DNA of 64,000 nucleotides from Solobacterium sp. UBA3691 (lineage in GTDB: Bacteria > Bacillota_I > Bacilli_A > Erysipelotrichales > Erysipelotrichaceae). The translations under genes were made by a program, and so were the position numbers. Location of the stretch: positions 1-64,000 of the forward strand of contig DFIS01000082.1 in NCBI GenBank assembly GCA_002372175.1, read 5' to 3'. Shown piece after piece: positions 52,613 to 60,576 of the stretch (the first letter of the stretch is position 1; each line of letters opens with the position of its first letter). The notes beneath the pieces were generated by a model. It saw only the letters and a program-made list of their open reading frames with translations. It made no database searches and was not told where the DNA came from.

Positions 52613-53311
52613 ATGAAGATCACATACTGGTCGGATTACGCATGTCCGTACTGCTACATCGGTGTCACAAATCTGCGCAATGCCCTGAAGGACCTCGGGA
52701 TGGATACGGAGATCCTCATGAAGGCATATGAGCTGCATCCCGAAACACCGAAGGATGCCCGCGGCAAGGTCGTAAAGCAGATCGCAGAAAAGCAGGGAAT
52801 CTCAGAAAGTACAGCGATGGCTACCCTGGGCAGGATCCTCTCCATGGCAAGCGAAGCCGGTGTCACGATGAACTACAGCGAAACGGAGACAGCGAATACC
52901 TTCGATGCACATAAGCTGACAAAGTATGCGCAGAAGAAAGACCCTGCCAAAGCTGAAGTGCTGATCACACGCCTGTACAAGGCATACTTTACGGATGGAA
53001 TCTGGCTTGGCGATCATGAGGCTCTGGCTGATCTTGCGGCAGAGTGCGGATATGACCGTGCGGAAGCTCTCACCGCGCTTGCGGATGACACATATACAGA
53101 GACGGTACAGCAGGAGGAACAGGAAGCCCGCAGTATCGGTGTACAGGGTGTGCCGTTCTTTGTCTTCGATGATCAGTATGCCATACCGGGTGCACTGAGC
53201 AGAGAACAGATGCGTCAGGCACTGACAAGAGTGCTTGAACTGGAAGCCGAAAAAGCCGGGATCGCGCAGGGAGCTGCCTGCGGACCTGACGGCTGCCCGC
53301 CTGCGGCATAA
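52613..53311 (+). CDS. DsbA-family oxidoreductase (FrnE type)
   Basis: The 232-residue protein has CPYC (C11, C14) at the start of a thioredoxin fold with an inserted helical domain (residues about 45-160), and the cis-Pro region GVQGVPFFVF. FrnE proteins act in the cytoplasm as disulfide isomerases; there is no signal peptide. A short C-terminal tail with CGPDGCPP holds two more cysteines that could act as a redox tail. ATG 52613 follows GAGGA and lies 10 bases after the peptidase stop. Confidence 0.92.
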   Translation: MKITYWSDYACPYCYIGVTNLRNALKDLGMDTEILMKAYELHPETPKDARGKVVKQIAEKQGISESTAMATLGRILSMASEAGVTMNYSETETANTFDAHKLTKYAQKKDPAKAEVLITRLYKAYFTDGIWLGDHEALADLAAECGYDRAEALTALADDTYTETVQQEEQEARSIGVQGVPFFVFDDQYAIPGALSREQMRQALTRVLELEAEKAGIAQGAACGPDGCPPAA

Positions 53312-53320
53312 ACCACAATA

Positions 53321-53349
53321 CCTGCGGATGAACAGTCTGCAGGTTTTTC
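53321..53349 (+). terminator. Terminator of the nudix-peptidase-DsbA operon
   Basis: CCTGCGGA at 53321-53328 pairs with TCTGCAGG at 53336-53343 (one G-U pair), followed by TTTTTCTT. Confidence 0.75.
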
Positions 53350-53370
53350 TTGTCCGGACAGGAATGTACA

Positions 53371-53398
53371 TTGACTCTGCAAAAATATTTGATACAAT
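53371..53398 (+). promoter_or_regulatory. Promoter of the gpx-ohrR operon
   Basis: TTGACT at 53371-53376, a 16-base spacer and TACAAT at 53393-53398. The -10 element is the left half of the OhrR-like palindrome. Confidence 0.55.
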
Positions 53399-53407
53399 AT
53401 AATTGTA
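53393..53407. promoter_or_regulatory. Candidate OhrR operator
   Basis: TACAAT-ATA-ATTGTA is a perfect inverted repeat with a three-base centre, which fits the OhrR consensus of repeated TACAATT/AATTGTA halves. It overlaps the -10 element, so binding would block transcription of the peroxidase and ohrR genes. Confidence 0.65.
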
Positions 53408-53426
53408 AGCTTTGGAGGTATTAGCC

Positions 53427-53969
53427 ATGAGTGTATATGAATATTCCGTCCCCACACCTAAAGGTGAACAGATCTCTCTGCAGGATTATGCAGGAAAAGT
53501 ACTGCTGATCGTCAACACAGCTACAGGCTGCGGTTTTACACCCCAGTACAAGGATATCGAAGAGATCTATGAGAAATATCATGATCATGGTCTTGAAGTT
53601 ATTGACGTACCCTGTAACCAGTTCGCCGGACAGACACCGGGCACTGATGATGAGATCCATCAATTCTGCACACTGAAGTACAACACACAGTTCCCGCAGA
53701 TGAAGAAGAGTGATGTCAACGGTGAGAACCAGCTCCCTCTGTACGCATATCTGAAGAGCCAGAAGAGTTTTGAAGGCTTCGGCAGCGGTGTTAAGGCTCT
53801 GGCAATGAGCGCGATGCTGAAGAAGATCGACAAGAACTACAAGACAAACCCGGATATCAAGTGGAACTTCACTAAATTCGTCGTTGACCGTGAAGGCAAT
53901 GTAGTTGCGCGCTTCGAGCCTACAGCCGACATGAAAGAAGTTGAAAAGTGCATCGCTTCGCTTGTATAA
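53427..53969 (+). CDS. Glutathione peroxidase family thiol peroxidase, copy 2
   Basis: The 180-residue protein has NTATGCGFTPQY (Cys35, codon TGC), CNQFAGQTPG and WNFTKFVVDREGN. It is closely similar to the copy at 8145 but differs in the loop after residue 115 (GSGVKALAMSAMLKKI in place of a Pro/Trp-rich segment). GGAGGT lies 8 bases upstream of ATG 53427. It is followed after 29 bases by an OhrR-family regulator and has an OhrR-like palindrome on its promoter, so peroxide induction is likely. Confidence 0.93.
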   Translation: MSVYEYSVPTPKGEQISLQDYAGKVLLIVNTATGCGFTPQYKDIEEIYEKYHDHGLEVIDVPCNQFAGQTPGTDDEIHQFCTLKYNTQFPQMKKSDVNGENQLPLYAYLKSQKSFEGFGSGVKALAMSAMLKKIDKNYKTNPDIKWNFTKFVVDREGNVVARFEPTADMKEVEKCIASLV

Positions 53970-53998
53970 TAACTAGCGTATCGAGGTAGAAACAGTTT

Positions 53999-54454
53999 AT
54001 GTCAGAACATATGAACGAATCATTATCCGATGAACTGCTTAGACTTGACCGCCAGCTCTGTTTTCCGCTGTATGCCTGTTCGAGAAAAGTAGTCAATCTG
54101 TATACACCTTTTCTGAAACCGTTGGGAATTACCTATACGCAGTATATCGTCATGCTGGTGCTGTGGGAGAAAGACAACATTAAGGTAGGTACACTCTGTG
54201 AGAGACTGTATCTGGACAACGGTACCGTAACACCGCTGCTGAAGAAACTTGAAGAAAAAGGATATATCCACAGAGAAAGAGATACTGTGGATGAACGGGT
54301 AGTTTATATCAAACTGACAGACGCAGGCAGAAAGCTGAAGGAACAGGCAAGAGAAATACCGGTCAAGGTAGGCTCCTGTCTGTCACTGACACAGGAAGAA
54401 GCTGCACAGCTCTATACGATCCTGTATCAGGTGATGAACCAGAAAACAGAATAA
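53999..54454 (+). CDS. ohrR: OhrR/MarR family organic hydroperoxide sensor
   Basis: The 151-residue winged-helix protein has the OhrR N-terminal sensor motif LDRQLCFPLYACSRKV with the reactive Cys at residue 21 and Tyr partners in LYA and TYTQYIVMLVLWE. The recognition helix is in GTVTPLLKKLEEKGYIHRERD. OhrR repressors lose DNA binding when this Cys is oxidised by lipid or organic peroxides; here the target appears to be its own operon with gpx, unlike the usual ohrA. GAGGTA lies 10 bases before the ATG. Confidence 0.93.
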   Translation: MSEHMNESLSDELLRLDRQLCFPLYACSRKVVNLYTPFLKPLGITYTQYIVMLVLWEKDNIKVGTLCERLYLDNGTVTPLLKKLEEKGYIHRERDTVDERVVYIKLTDAGRKLKEQAREIPVKVGSCLSLTQEEAAQLYTILYQVMNQKTE

Positions 54455-54456
54455 GA

Positions 54457-54487
54457 GAATTTCCCGGGGAACCGGGATTTCTTTTTA
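54457..54487 (+). terminator. Terminator of the gpx-ohrR operon
   Basis: TCCCGG at 54462-54467 pairs with CCGGGA at 54472-54477, with extra A-T pairs outside, followed by CTTTTT. Confidence 0.8.
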
Positions 54488-54500
54488 TATATGCCAGATA

Positions 54501-54519
54501 TGTTATGATAAAAGGTATG
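54501..54519 (+). promoter_or_regulatory. Extended -10 promoter giving a near-leaderless mRNA (SNF2 gene)
   Basis: TG-T-TATGAT (54501-54509) is followed by seven bases and the ATG at 54517. AAAGG directly abuts the start codon, too close to act as a usual ribosome site. Confidence 0.5.
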
Positions 54520-57500
54520 AGATGGGAAAGTCTGTTTACAAATAAGATCCTGCATAGAGGAAAAGAATACTGGCGCCGTGGCCGTGTGAGTCTATATGAC
54601 TTTGATGATGATCATTGTGAAGCAGAGGTCAGAGGATCCAACAGGTACTTTGTGGATATCTACAAAAGAGACAATAAGTATCTTGTTTTCTGTTCCTGCC
54701 CGTATTCACAGGATGGACATAACTGTAAACATGAAGCTGCCGTATTCTATGCCTGGCTCGGTGAGACACCGGAAGACGCAATATCTTTAAGTGAACCGGA
54801 CAGTATCGTCTATCCGTTTGCGGAAGAAGATTATACCGACAGCTTTTATCCGATGGCAGCGATCATGAGCCAGTACCGGATCGGTAAGCATGAGTATGAA
54901 CAGGCTCTGAAGATGATGAAGGATAATACATTCCAACTGACGGAGATATCCATGCGCTACCGAAACTCGGACGAGGAAGAAGCCGTCGTATATGCTTCTG
55001 CGGGTTTCCCCGGACAGTCACTGTCAAATGCGGCAGAAGTATTCATCGACAGGGAGAAGATCGCCGGCGGCAGCTGTTACCGCTGTCATTCACACCTTTA
55101 CGGCATACCACGCTATGACAGTAATAAACTATGTGAACATCAGGTGTTCCTGCTGCTGCATCTGGGAAAATTTATACGCGAGCAGAACCCCGGCGACAGA
55201 ACAAATCTGCAGGGACAGAGACTGATCGACAGCTTCTCAGATCTCCAGGCTGAAATACGCAGAGACACATCGGCGGAAGTAAGAAAGAATGTACATCTGG
55301 AGCCCAGGATCATCAATGATTACGGTCTGCAGCTGTCATTTAAGATAGGCATACAGAAGATGTATGTCGTCAAGGATATCCGGGAACTCGTGGACACAGT
55401 ACGGGAGAAGGGCTCACTGCACCTCGGCAAGGGCAATGATATACACTTTTCGTATGATACATTTGATGATGCTTCGCGTAAGTATTTTGACTTTATTCTG
55501 GATAGATATAATGAAACGCAGGCGTACAATCATGCGATGCGAAGAGCTGAACGTTCTTATTCAGGAGAGCTGATTCTGAAGAATACGCTCGATCTTTACG
55601 GTAAGACACTGGATCAGTTCTATGATTTTGCGGAAAACTCACGGGTGCCGTTTGAGGATAAGAATTCCCGTACAGGATACGGAGCCGGCTTCCTGCGAAT
55701 CGGCGGCAATGCTTTCCGTATGCCTCTGGAAGTGGGTGCTGTCAAAGAAGATGGTAAGACCACTGCGCTTATGCTGAAAGGAAGAAAACCTGTACTGGTC
55801 AGCGGTGCAGAATACCGCTATTGTGTGCAGGATGGTGCTTTAATGCGCCTTGATGCGGAGGCTGTACGGGCTGTAGAACCCTTCCTGAATCTTGCATATG
55901 AAGATGAGATCGAAGCCAGGATAGGACGCAACAGCTTCCCGGAGTTCTGTCACCGGATCCTGCCGATTCTGCGGAATAACCCGTTAGTAGATCTGCATGA
56001 AGATATTCCCGAAGATGTACAGGCAGAACTGCCCGAGGAAGCAAAGATCCTGTTCCGGCTGGATCTTGAGGATGGCGAAGTCCTGTGTCAGGGAATCGTC
56101 AACTATGGTGGACAGGAATACATACTGCAGGAGAATGCCCCTGCCGGAGGTATGCGTGACCGCCGTCTTGAACAGGATGCCGCAGATACCGTCATGACCT
56201 ATTTCCCGTCCTTTGACGGCAGTATATTCCGTCAGCAGGCAGATGATGAGATCCTCTACGAGATCCTCGGCAGCGGTCTGAATGATCTGATGCGCTATGG
56301 TGAAGTCCACGGCAGCGATGCGTTTAACAGACTGCGTATACGCCGTACACCGATGGTCAGCTTCGGCATAGCTCTGGAAAGTGATCTGCTTTCCCTGGAA
56401 GTCATGAGCACAGACATGAGCACGGAGGAACTGCTCGAGATCCTGGACAGCTACCGCCGGAAGAAGAAGTTCCACCGTTTATCCTCCGGAGAGTTTATCT
56501 CGCTTGAACAGAATGAATCTCTGGATGTACTGACCTCGATAATGGAATCGATGAATGTCTCGGTAAAGGAATTCGTACAGGGCAAGCTGCACCTGCCGCT
56601 TTACCGTACACTCTATGTTAATAAGATGCTTGAGGAACATGAAGCTGTCAGTGCCGAACGCGACCGCACCTTCCGCAGCCTGATCCGTACCTTCAATACG
56701 GTACGGGATTCCGAACATGACGTCCCGGCATCGATGAAGAACGTCCTGCGCGGCTATCAGGCCTACGGATACAAGTGGCTGCGTACACTGTCTGACTGCG
56801 GCTTCGGTGGTATTCTGGCAGATGATATGGGCCTCGGCAAGACTGTACAGGTCATAGCCATGCTGGAGGGAGTCATCCATGATCAACAGCTGAAAAGACC
56901 CGCCCTGATCGTCTGCCCGGCCTCTGTTGTCTATAACTGGCAGGAGGAATTCCGCCGTTTCGCACCGGATATCACCGTCACACCGGTCACCGGTACGGCA
57001 GCCCGCAGAAAACAGATCCTCGCAGAACCATCCCAGGTCTATGTGACATCCTACGACCTGCTGAAAAGAGATATCGGACTCTATACCGAAATACAGTTTG
57101 ACTATGTGATTCTTGATGAAGCACAGTTCATCAAGAATGCCAGGGCAACTGTTTCCCGATCGGTCAGGATCCTGCACGCAGCACACAGATTTGCGTTAAC
57201 AGGCACACCGATCGAAAACAGGCTGAGTGAGCTCTGGTCTGTATTTGATTTCCTGATGCCGGGATTCCTGTACTCGTATGAACAGTTCAGGACAGTCTTT
57301 GAGACACCGATCACCCGCAGTAAGGATGAAGCAGCTACAGACAGACTGAAGAAGATGGTCTCTCCGTTTATCCTGCGCAGACTGAAGGAAGAAGTACTGA
57401 CAGATCTGCCGGAGAAGCTGGAGGAAGTACGGTATGCCCGCTTTGAAGAGGAACAGCAGAGACTCTATGACGGTCAGATCGTACATATGAAACAGATGCT

Positions 57501-58125
57501 GGCAAGGATGGATGAGAACAGCGGCGAAAGCAGGATCAGAGTCCTGGCAGAGCTGACCAGAATACGGCAGATCTGCTGTGATCCGGCCCTGATCAGTGAA
57601 GACTACCATGGCGCATCAGCCAAGCGGGAAGCCTGCCTGGAATTGATCGAGAGCGCGATCGACGGCGGCCACAAGATGCTTGTCTTCTCGCAGTTCACGA
57701 CGATGCTGGAACTGCTGGAGAATGACCTGCAGGAAAGAAATATCCGGTATTACAAACTGACAGGATCCACCTCCAAGGAAGACAGGATCAGGTATGTCAA
57801 AGCCTTCAACGAGGATGACGTACCGGTATTCCTGATCTCATTAAAGGCAGGAGGAACAGGTCTGAACCTGACCGGTGCAGACGTTGTGATCCACTACGAC
57901 CCCTGGTGGAATCTGGCTGTGCAGAACCAGGCAACCGACAGAGCCCACCGTATCGGACAGACCAACAAGGTCAGTGTATACAAGCTGATCATCAAAGACT
58001 CACTGGAAGAGAAGATCCTGGCTTTGCAGGAATCCAAGAAAGATCTTGCGGATGCGATCCTCAGCGGTGAGAATACTTCGATCACATCACTCAGTAAGGA
58101 AGAACTGCTGGAATTACTCGGTTAG
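54517..58125 (+). CDS. SNF2-family helicase with N-terminal SWIM zinc finger
   Basis: The 1202-residue protein begins with a SWIM module (C59, C61, C70, H72). A second Cys/His cluster, CYRCH plus CEH about 20 residues on, lies near residues 188-211. The motor domain has LADDMGLGKTVQ (Walker A, about 770), LDEAQFIKN (about 866), LTGTPIENRLSELWSVFDF, HelicC KMLVFSQFTT (about 1054), SLKAGGTGLNLTGAD and DRAHRIGQ. These are DNA translocases; bacterial relatives such as RapA act on RNA polymerase. It is followed after 17 bases by the first of two sigma-like membrane protein genes, so it probably leads an operon with them. ATG 54517 is used; ATG 54505 is inside the -10. Confidence 0.93.
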   Translation: MRWESLFTNKILHRGKEYWRRGRVSLYDFDDDHCEAEVRGSNRYFVDIYKRDNKYLVFCSCPYSQDGHNCKHEAAVFYAWLGETPEDAISLSEPDSIVYPFAEEDYTDSFYPMAAIMSQYRIGKHEYEQALKMMKDNTFQLTEISMRYRNSDEEEAVVYASAGFPGQSLSNAAEVFIDREKIAGGSCYRCHSHLYGIPRYDSNKLCEHQVFLLLHLGKFIREQNPGDRTNLQGQRLIDSFSDLQAEIRRDTSAEVRKNVHLEPRIINDYGLQLSFKIGIQKMYVVKDIRELVDTVREKGSLHLGKGNDIHFSYDTFDDASRKYFDFILDRYNETQAYNHAMRRAERSYSGELILKNTLDLYGKTLDQFYDFAENSRVPFEDKNSRTGYGAGFLRIGGNAFRMPLEVGAVKEDGKTTALMLKGRKPVLVSGAEYRYCVQDGALMRLDAEAVRAVEPFLNLAYEDEIEARIGRNSFPEFCHRILPILRNNPLVDLHEDIPEDVQAELPEEAKILFRLDLEDGEVLCQGIVNYGGQEYILQENAPAGGMRDRRLEQDAADTVMTYFPSFDGSIFRQQADDEILYEILGSGLNDLMRYGEVHGSDAFNRLRIRRTPMVSFGIALESDLLSLEVMSTDMSTEELLEILDSYRRKKKFHRLSSGEFISLEQNESLDVLTSIMESMNVSVKEFVQGKLHLPLYRTLYVNKMLEEHEAVSAERDRTFRSLIRTFNTVRDSEHDVPASMKNVLRGYQAYGYKWLRTLSDCGFGGILADDMGLGKTVQVIAMLEGVIHDQQLKRPALIVCPASVVYNWQEEFRRFAPDITVTPVTGTAARRKQILAEPSQVYVTSYDLLKRDIGLYTEIQFDYVILDEAQFIKNARATVSRSVRILHAAHRFALTGTPIENRLSELWSVFDFLMPGFLYSYEQFRTVFETPITRSKDEAATDRLKKMVSPFILRRLKEEVLTDLPEKLEEVRYARFEEEQQRLYDGQIVHMKQMLARMDENSGESRIRVLAELTRIRQICCDPALISEDYHGASAKREACLELIESAIDGGHKMLVFSQFTTMLELLENDLQERNIRYYKLTGSTSKEDRIRYVKAFNEDDVPVFLISLKAGGTGLNLTGADVVIHYDPWWNLAVQNQATDRAHRIGQTNKVSVYKLIIKDSLEEKILALQESKKDLADAILSGENTSITSLSKEELLELLG

Positions 58126-58142
58126 CATCAGGAGACTGTATC

Positions 58143-60524
58143 ATGGCAAATCTGGAAGAGATCTGGAAGAAAAATCTGGAGAATCTGCTGACAAAGGCTG
58201 AACAGGGAAACGAAAGTGCCGTAGGAGCCCTGTACAAGCACTACTATCCCGTGCTGAAAAAACTCGCGGAGGAACAGGGAGGCACAGAAGAAGATGTACA
58301 GGAGACATTTACATATGTCTTCAGTAATCTGAAACACCTGCAGGAAAAAAGTGAATTTGAAACATACGTGAAGCAGTCTCTGCAGACCGTACTGGACAGA
58401 AAGAAGCCGGCAGCACCCGCAGAGGAAGAACAGCCGGCAAAGAAAAACAGGAAAGCGCTGATCGGTGCTCTTGTTGCAGCACTGCTGGTTGGATCGGCAG
58501 CCGGAATTCACTTTTACGGCATACCGGCTCTGCGGAAAATGCGTGATAACAGGACGGCTGAAAAGCAGGAAGAGAAAACAGCAGAACCTGAGACGCCCAA
58601 ACCGGAGACACCGAAACCGGAAAGCACAGAGAAGCCGCAGACAGTGATCAACGGTGCCGATACCGTAAAGGGTGAAGGCGTCATGACCCATGCGGGGTAT
58701 GCGTCTGCCGGATTGGATGAGGAAGTCACGGTCGAGACCTATATTCAGGGCAGGCAGTCCTGGTGGAACGGAAGCGCAAGATTCTATACCCAGGATGCGG
58801 AAGGCGGATACTTCATCTACAACATGCCCTGTACAGAAGAGGAATACAGAAGGCTGACACCCGGCACAAAGATCAGAGTGCACGGGTATAAGACCGAATG
58901 GGCAGGCGAGACAGAAATCGATGAAGGTGCGTCATGGGAGATCCTTGAAGGCAGTTATATCGCTGAACCTGTGGATGTGACGAATATGCTGGGTACAGCT
59001 GAGCTGATCAGCAGACAGAACATGAAGGTCAGTATCAAAGGGATGACGGCAGAGGCAGTGAATGATGCTGGTGATGCTTTCCTGTACAACTGGGATGGAT
59101 CAGGTTCTGAAGGTGATGATCTGTACTTCAATGTATCAAAGGACGGTCTCTACTATACATTCATTGTTGAGTCAAACCTGACAGGTCCCGATACCGACGT
59201 ATATCAGGCAGTAAAAAAGCTCAGGGCAGGAGATGTCATCGATCTTGAAGGCTTCCTGTACTGGTATGAAGGACCGCAGACACATGTTACATCTGTGTCC
59301 GTCGTATCCCATACAGCTGCAGCAGAGAAGAAAGAACCGGTCAGAAGTGTGATCTGGGCAGAAGCACCCGGCATGAGTTTCGATAATTTTGCGATGGTCG
59401 AAATTTACGATCATTACACGCCTAGCAGATATGAGTGTATCGGTTATCCCGTGGAATGGGATACTTATGCGGACGGTACCGGACTTGGCGCAGGACTGGT
59501 GATGTTCCGTGAGGGCAGGGTACTGAAGATCACCTCCTTTGACCGTCAGAATACGGTACGGGAAGTGAATATGGGGAATGATGAAGGACTGCCTGATTAT
59601 AGTGCAATTCTTGGTTTTGTGATGGGTGCTTCATCTACAGAAGTATTGTATGGACAGATCTTCTGGATGTTTTCACGTGACCTTACTTCTGCACAGCGAA
59701 TCTATACCGGCGGTATCGGCGGAGATTTTGAGTTCAGTTACTATGACAGTGAGACGAATCGAATCATGAAGCTGACTGACGGAACAGGCCCGGCGATCAA
59801 TCCGGACGGCGGTCAGGTTTTGACAATAGGATATGCTCAGCTCGATGACGGAACGTATCACGAAATTCTGTATGTCGCAGATGATCAGGGATATGTATAC
59901 GATCAGCGAGAGGAAAATGATCCGCATCTCTTTGTGAACGGATACTATGTTGTCAGTAACCAGCAGGGGAATCTTTACGGGCTGAAGAGAATCAGCAGCG
60001 GTGAGGCAGTGACCGAACCGATATATGAAGATATCAAGTACTTTGAGGATGGATACTGTCCGGTAAAGAAGAACGGTAAATGGGGCTTCGTGGATGAACA
60101 GGGCAATGAAGTGACGGACTTTATCTGGGATGATGTTACCTCACTGTATCAGGGGAAGTGTTACGTACAGGTCAACGGTGTTTACGGGATCCTGGATCTG
60201 AAACAGACATTGGATGCGGGAATTCCTGTTACGGTGGAAAGCGTATATGGCTCTGCAGGAAATCTTCCGCAGGGACAGCCTAAGGCGGAACTCACAGGAC
60301 CAATCGGCACATTAACCGTACTGGCAGAGAGTATTCCCTGCAGCGACGGACCGACAGGAGATTACAGCACACAGACAGGTGAAGCCAAAGCCGGTATGCA
60401 GTTTGAAGTTTATGAATTTGCGTTTAATGAATACGGGGATACTGATAAGACCTGGTACAGGATCGGTGATCATCAGTGGATCTCTGACGGCGGCGGTCAG
60501 TGGGTAGCGTATACAGCGTACTGA
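58143..60524 (+). CDS. Membrane protein: sigma-70 region 2-like cytoplasmic domain, TM helix, WG-repeat ectodomain (copy 1)
   Basis: Residues 1-80 resemble region 2 of ECF sigma factors: LLTKAEQGNESAVGALY, HYYPVLKKLAEEQGG, EEDVQETF and SEFETYVKQSL align with the family blocks. No region 4 is present. A basic linker leads to one membrane helix (about 105-128), then a Pro/Glu/Thr-rich stalk (about 135-165) and a large outside part. That part holds a beta-rich domain (about 170-385), a VIWAEAPG...FDRQNTV domain shared with the next protein, a WG/KWG repeat area (about 630-700, YCPVKKNGKWGFVDEQGNE) and a C-terminal SH3-like domain (about 720-793) ending WYRIGDHQWISDGGGQWV. The sigma resemblance is by eye. 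Function unknown; a transmembrane sensor is inference. Confidence 0.85.
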   Translation: MANLEEIWKKNLENLLTKAEQGNESAVGALYKHYYPVLKKLAEEQGGTEEDVQETFTYVFSNLKHLQEKSEFETYVKQSLQTVLDRKKPAAPAEEEQPAKKNRKALIGALVAALLVGSAAGIHFYGIPALRKMRDNRTAEKQEEKTAEPETPKPETPKPESTEKPQTVINGADTVKGEGVMTHAGYASAGLDEEVTVETYIQGRQSWWNGSARFYTQDAEGGYFIYNMPCTEEEYRRLTPGTKIRVHGYKTEWAGETEIDEGASWEILEGSYIAEPVDVTNMLGTAELISRQNMKVSIKGMTAEAVNDAGDAFLYNWDGSGSEGDDLYFNVSKDGLYYTFIVESNLTGPDTDVYQAVKKLRAGDVIDLEGFLYWYEGPQTHVTSVSVVSHTAAAEKKEPVRSVIWAEAPGMSFDNFAMVEIYDHYTPSRYECIGYPVEWDTYADGTGLGAGLVMFREGRVLKITSFDRQNTVREVNMGNDEGLPDYSAILGFVMGASSTEVLYGQIFWMFSRDLTSAQRIYTGGIGGDFEFSYYDSETNRIMKLTDGTGPAINPDGGQVLTIGYAQLDDGTYHEILYVADDQGYVYDQREENDPHLFVNGYYVVSNQQGNLYGLKRISSGEAVTEPIYEDIKYFEDGYCPVKKNGKWGFVDEQGNEVTDFIWDDVTSLYQGKCYVQVNGVYGILDLKQTLDAGIPVTVESVYGSAGNLPQGQPKAELTGPIGTLTVLAESIPCSDGPTGDYSTQTGEAKAGMQFEVYEFAFNEYGDTDKTWYRIGDHQWISDGGGQWVAYTAY

Positions 60525-60576
60525 CAGGGTATACAGAAGAGACGATGACGTGTAATAAATACGGAAGGTAAAGACA

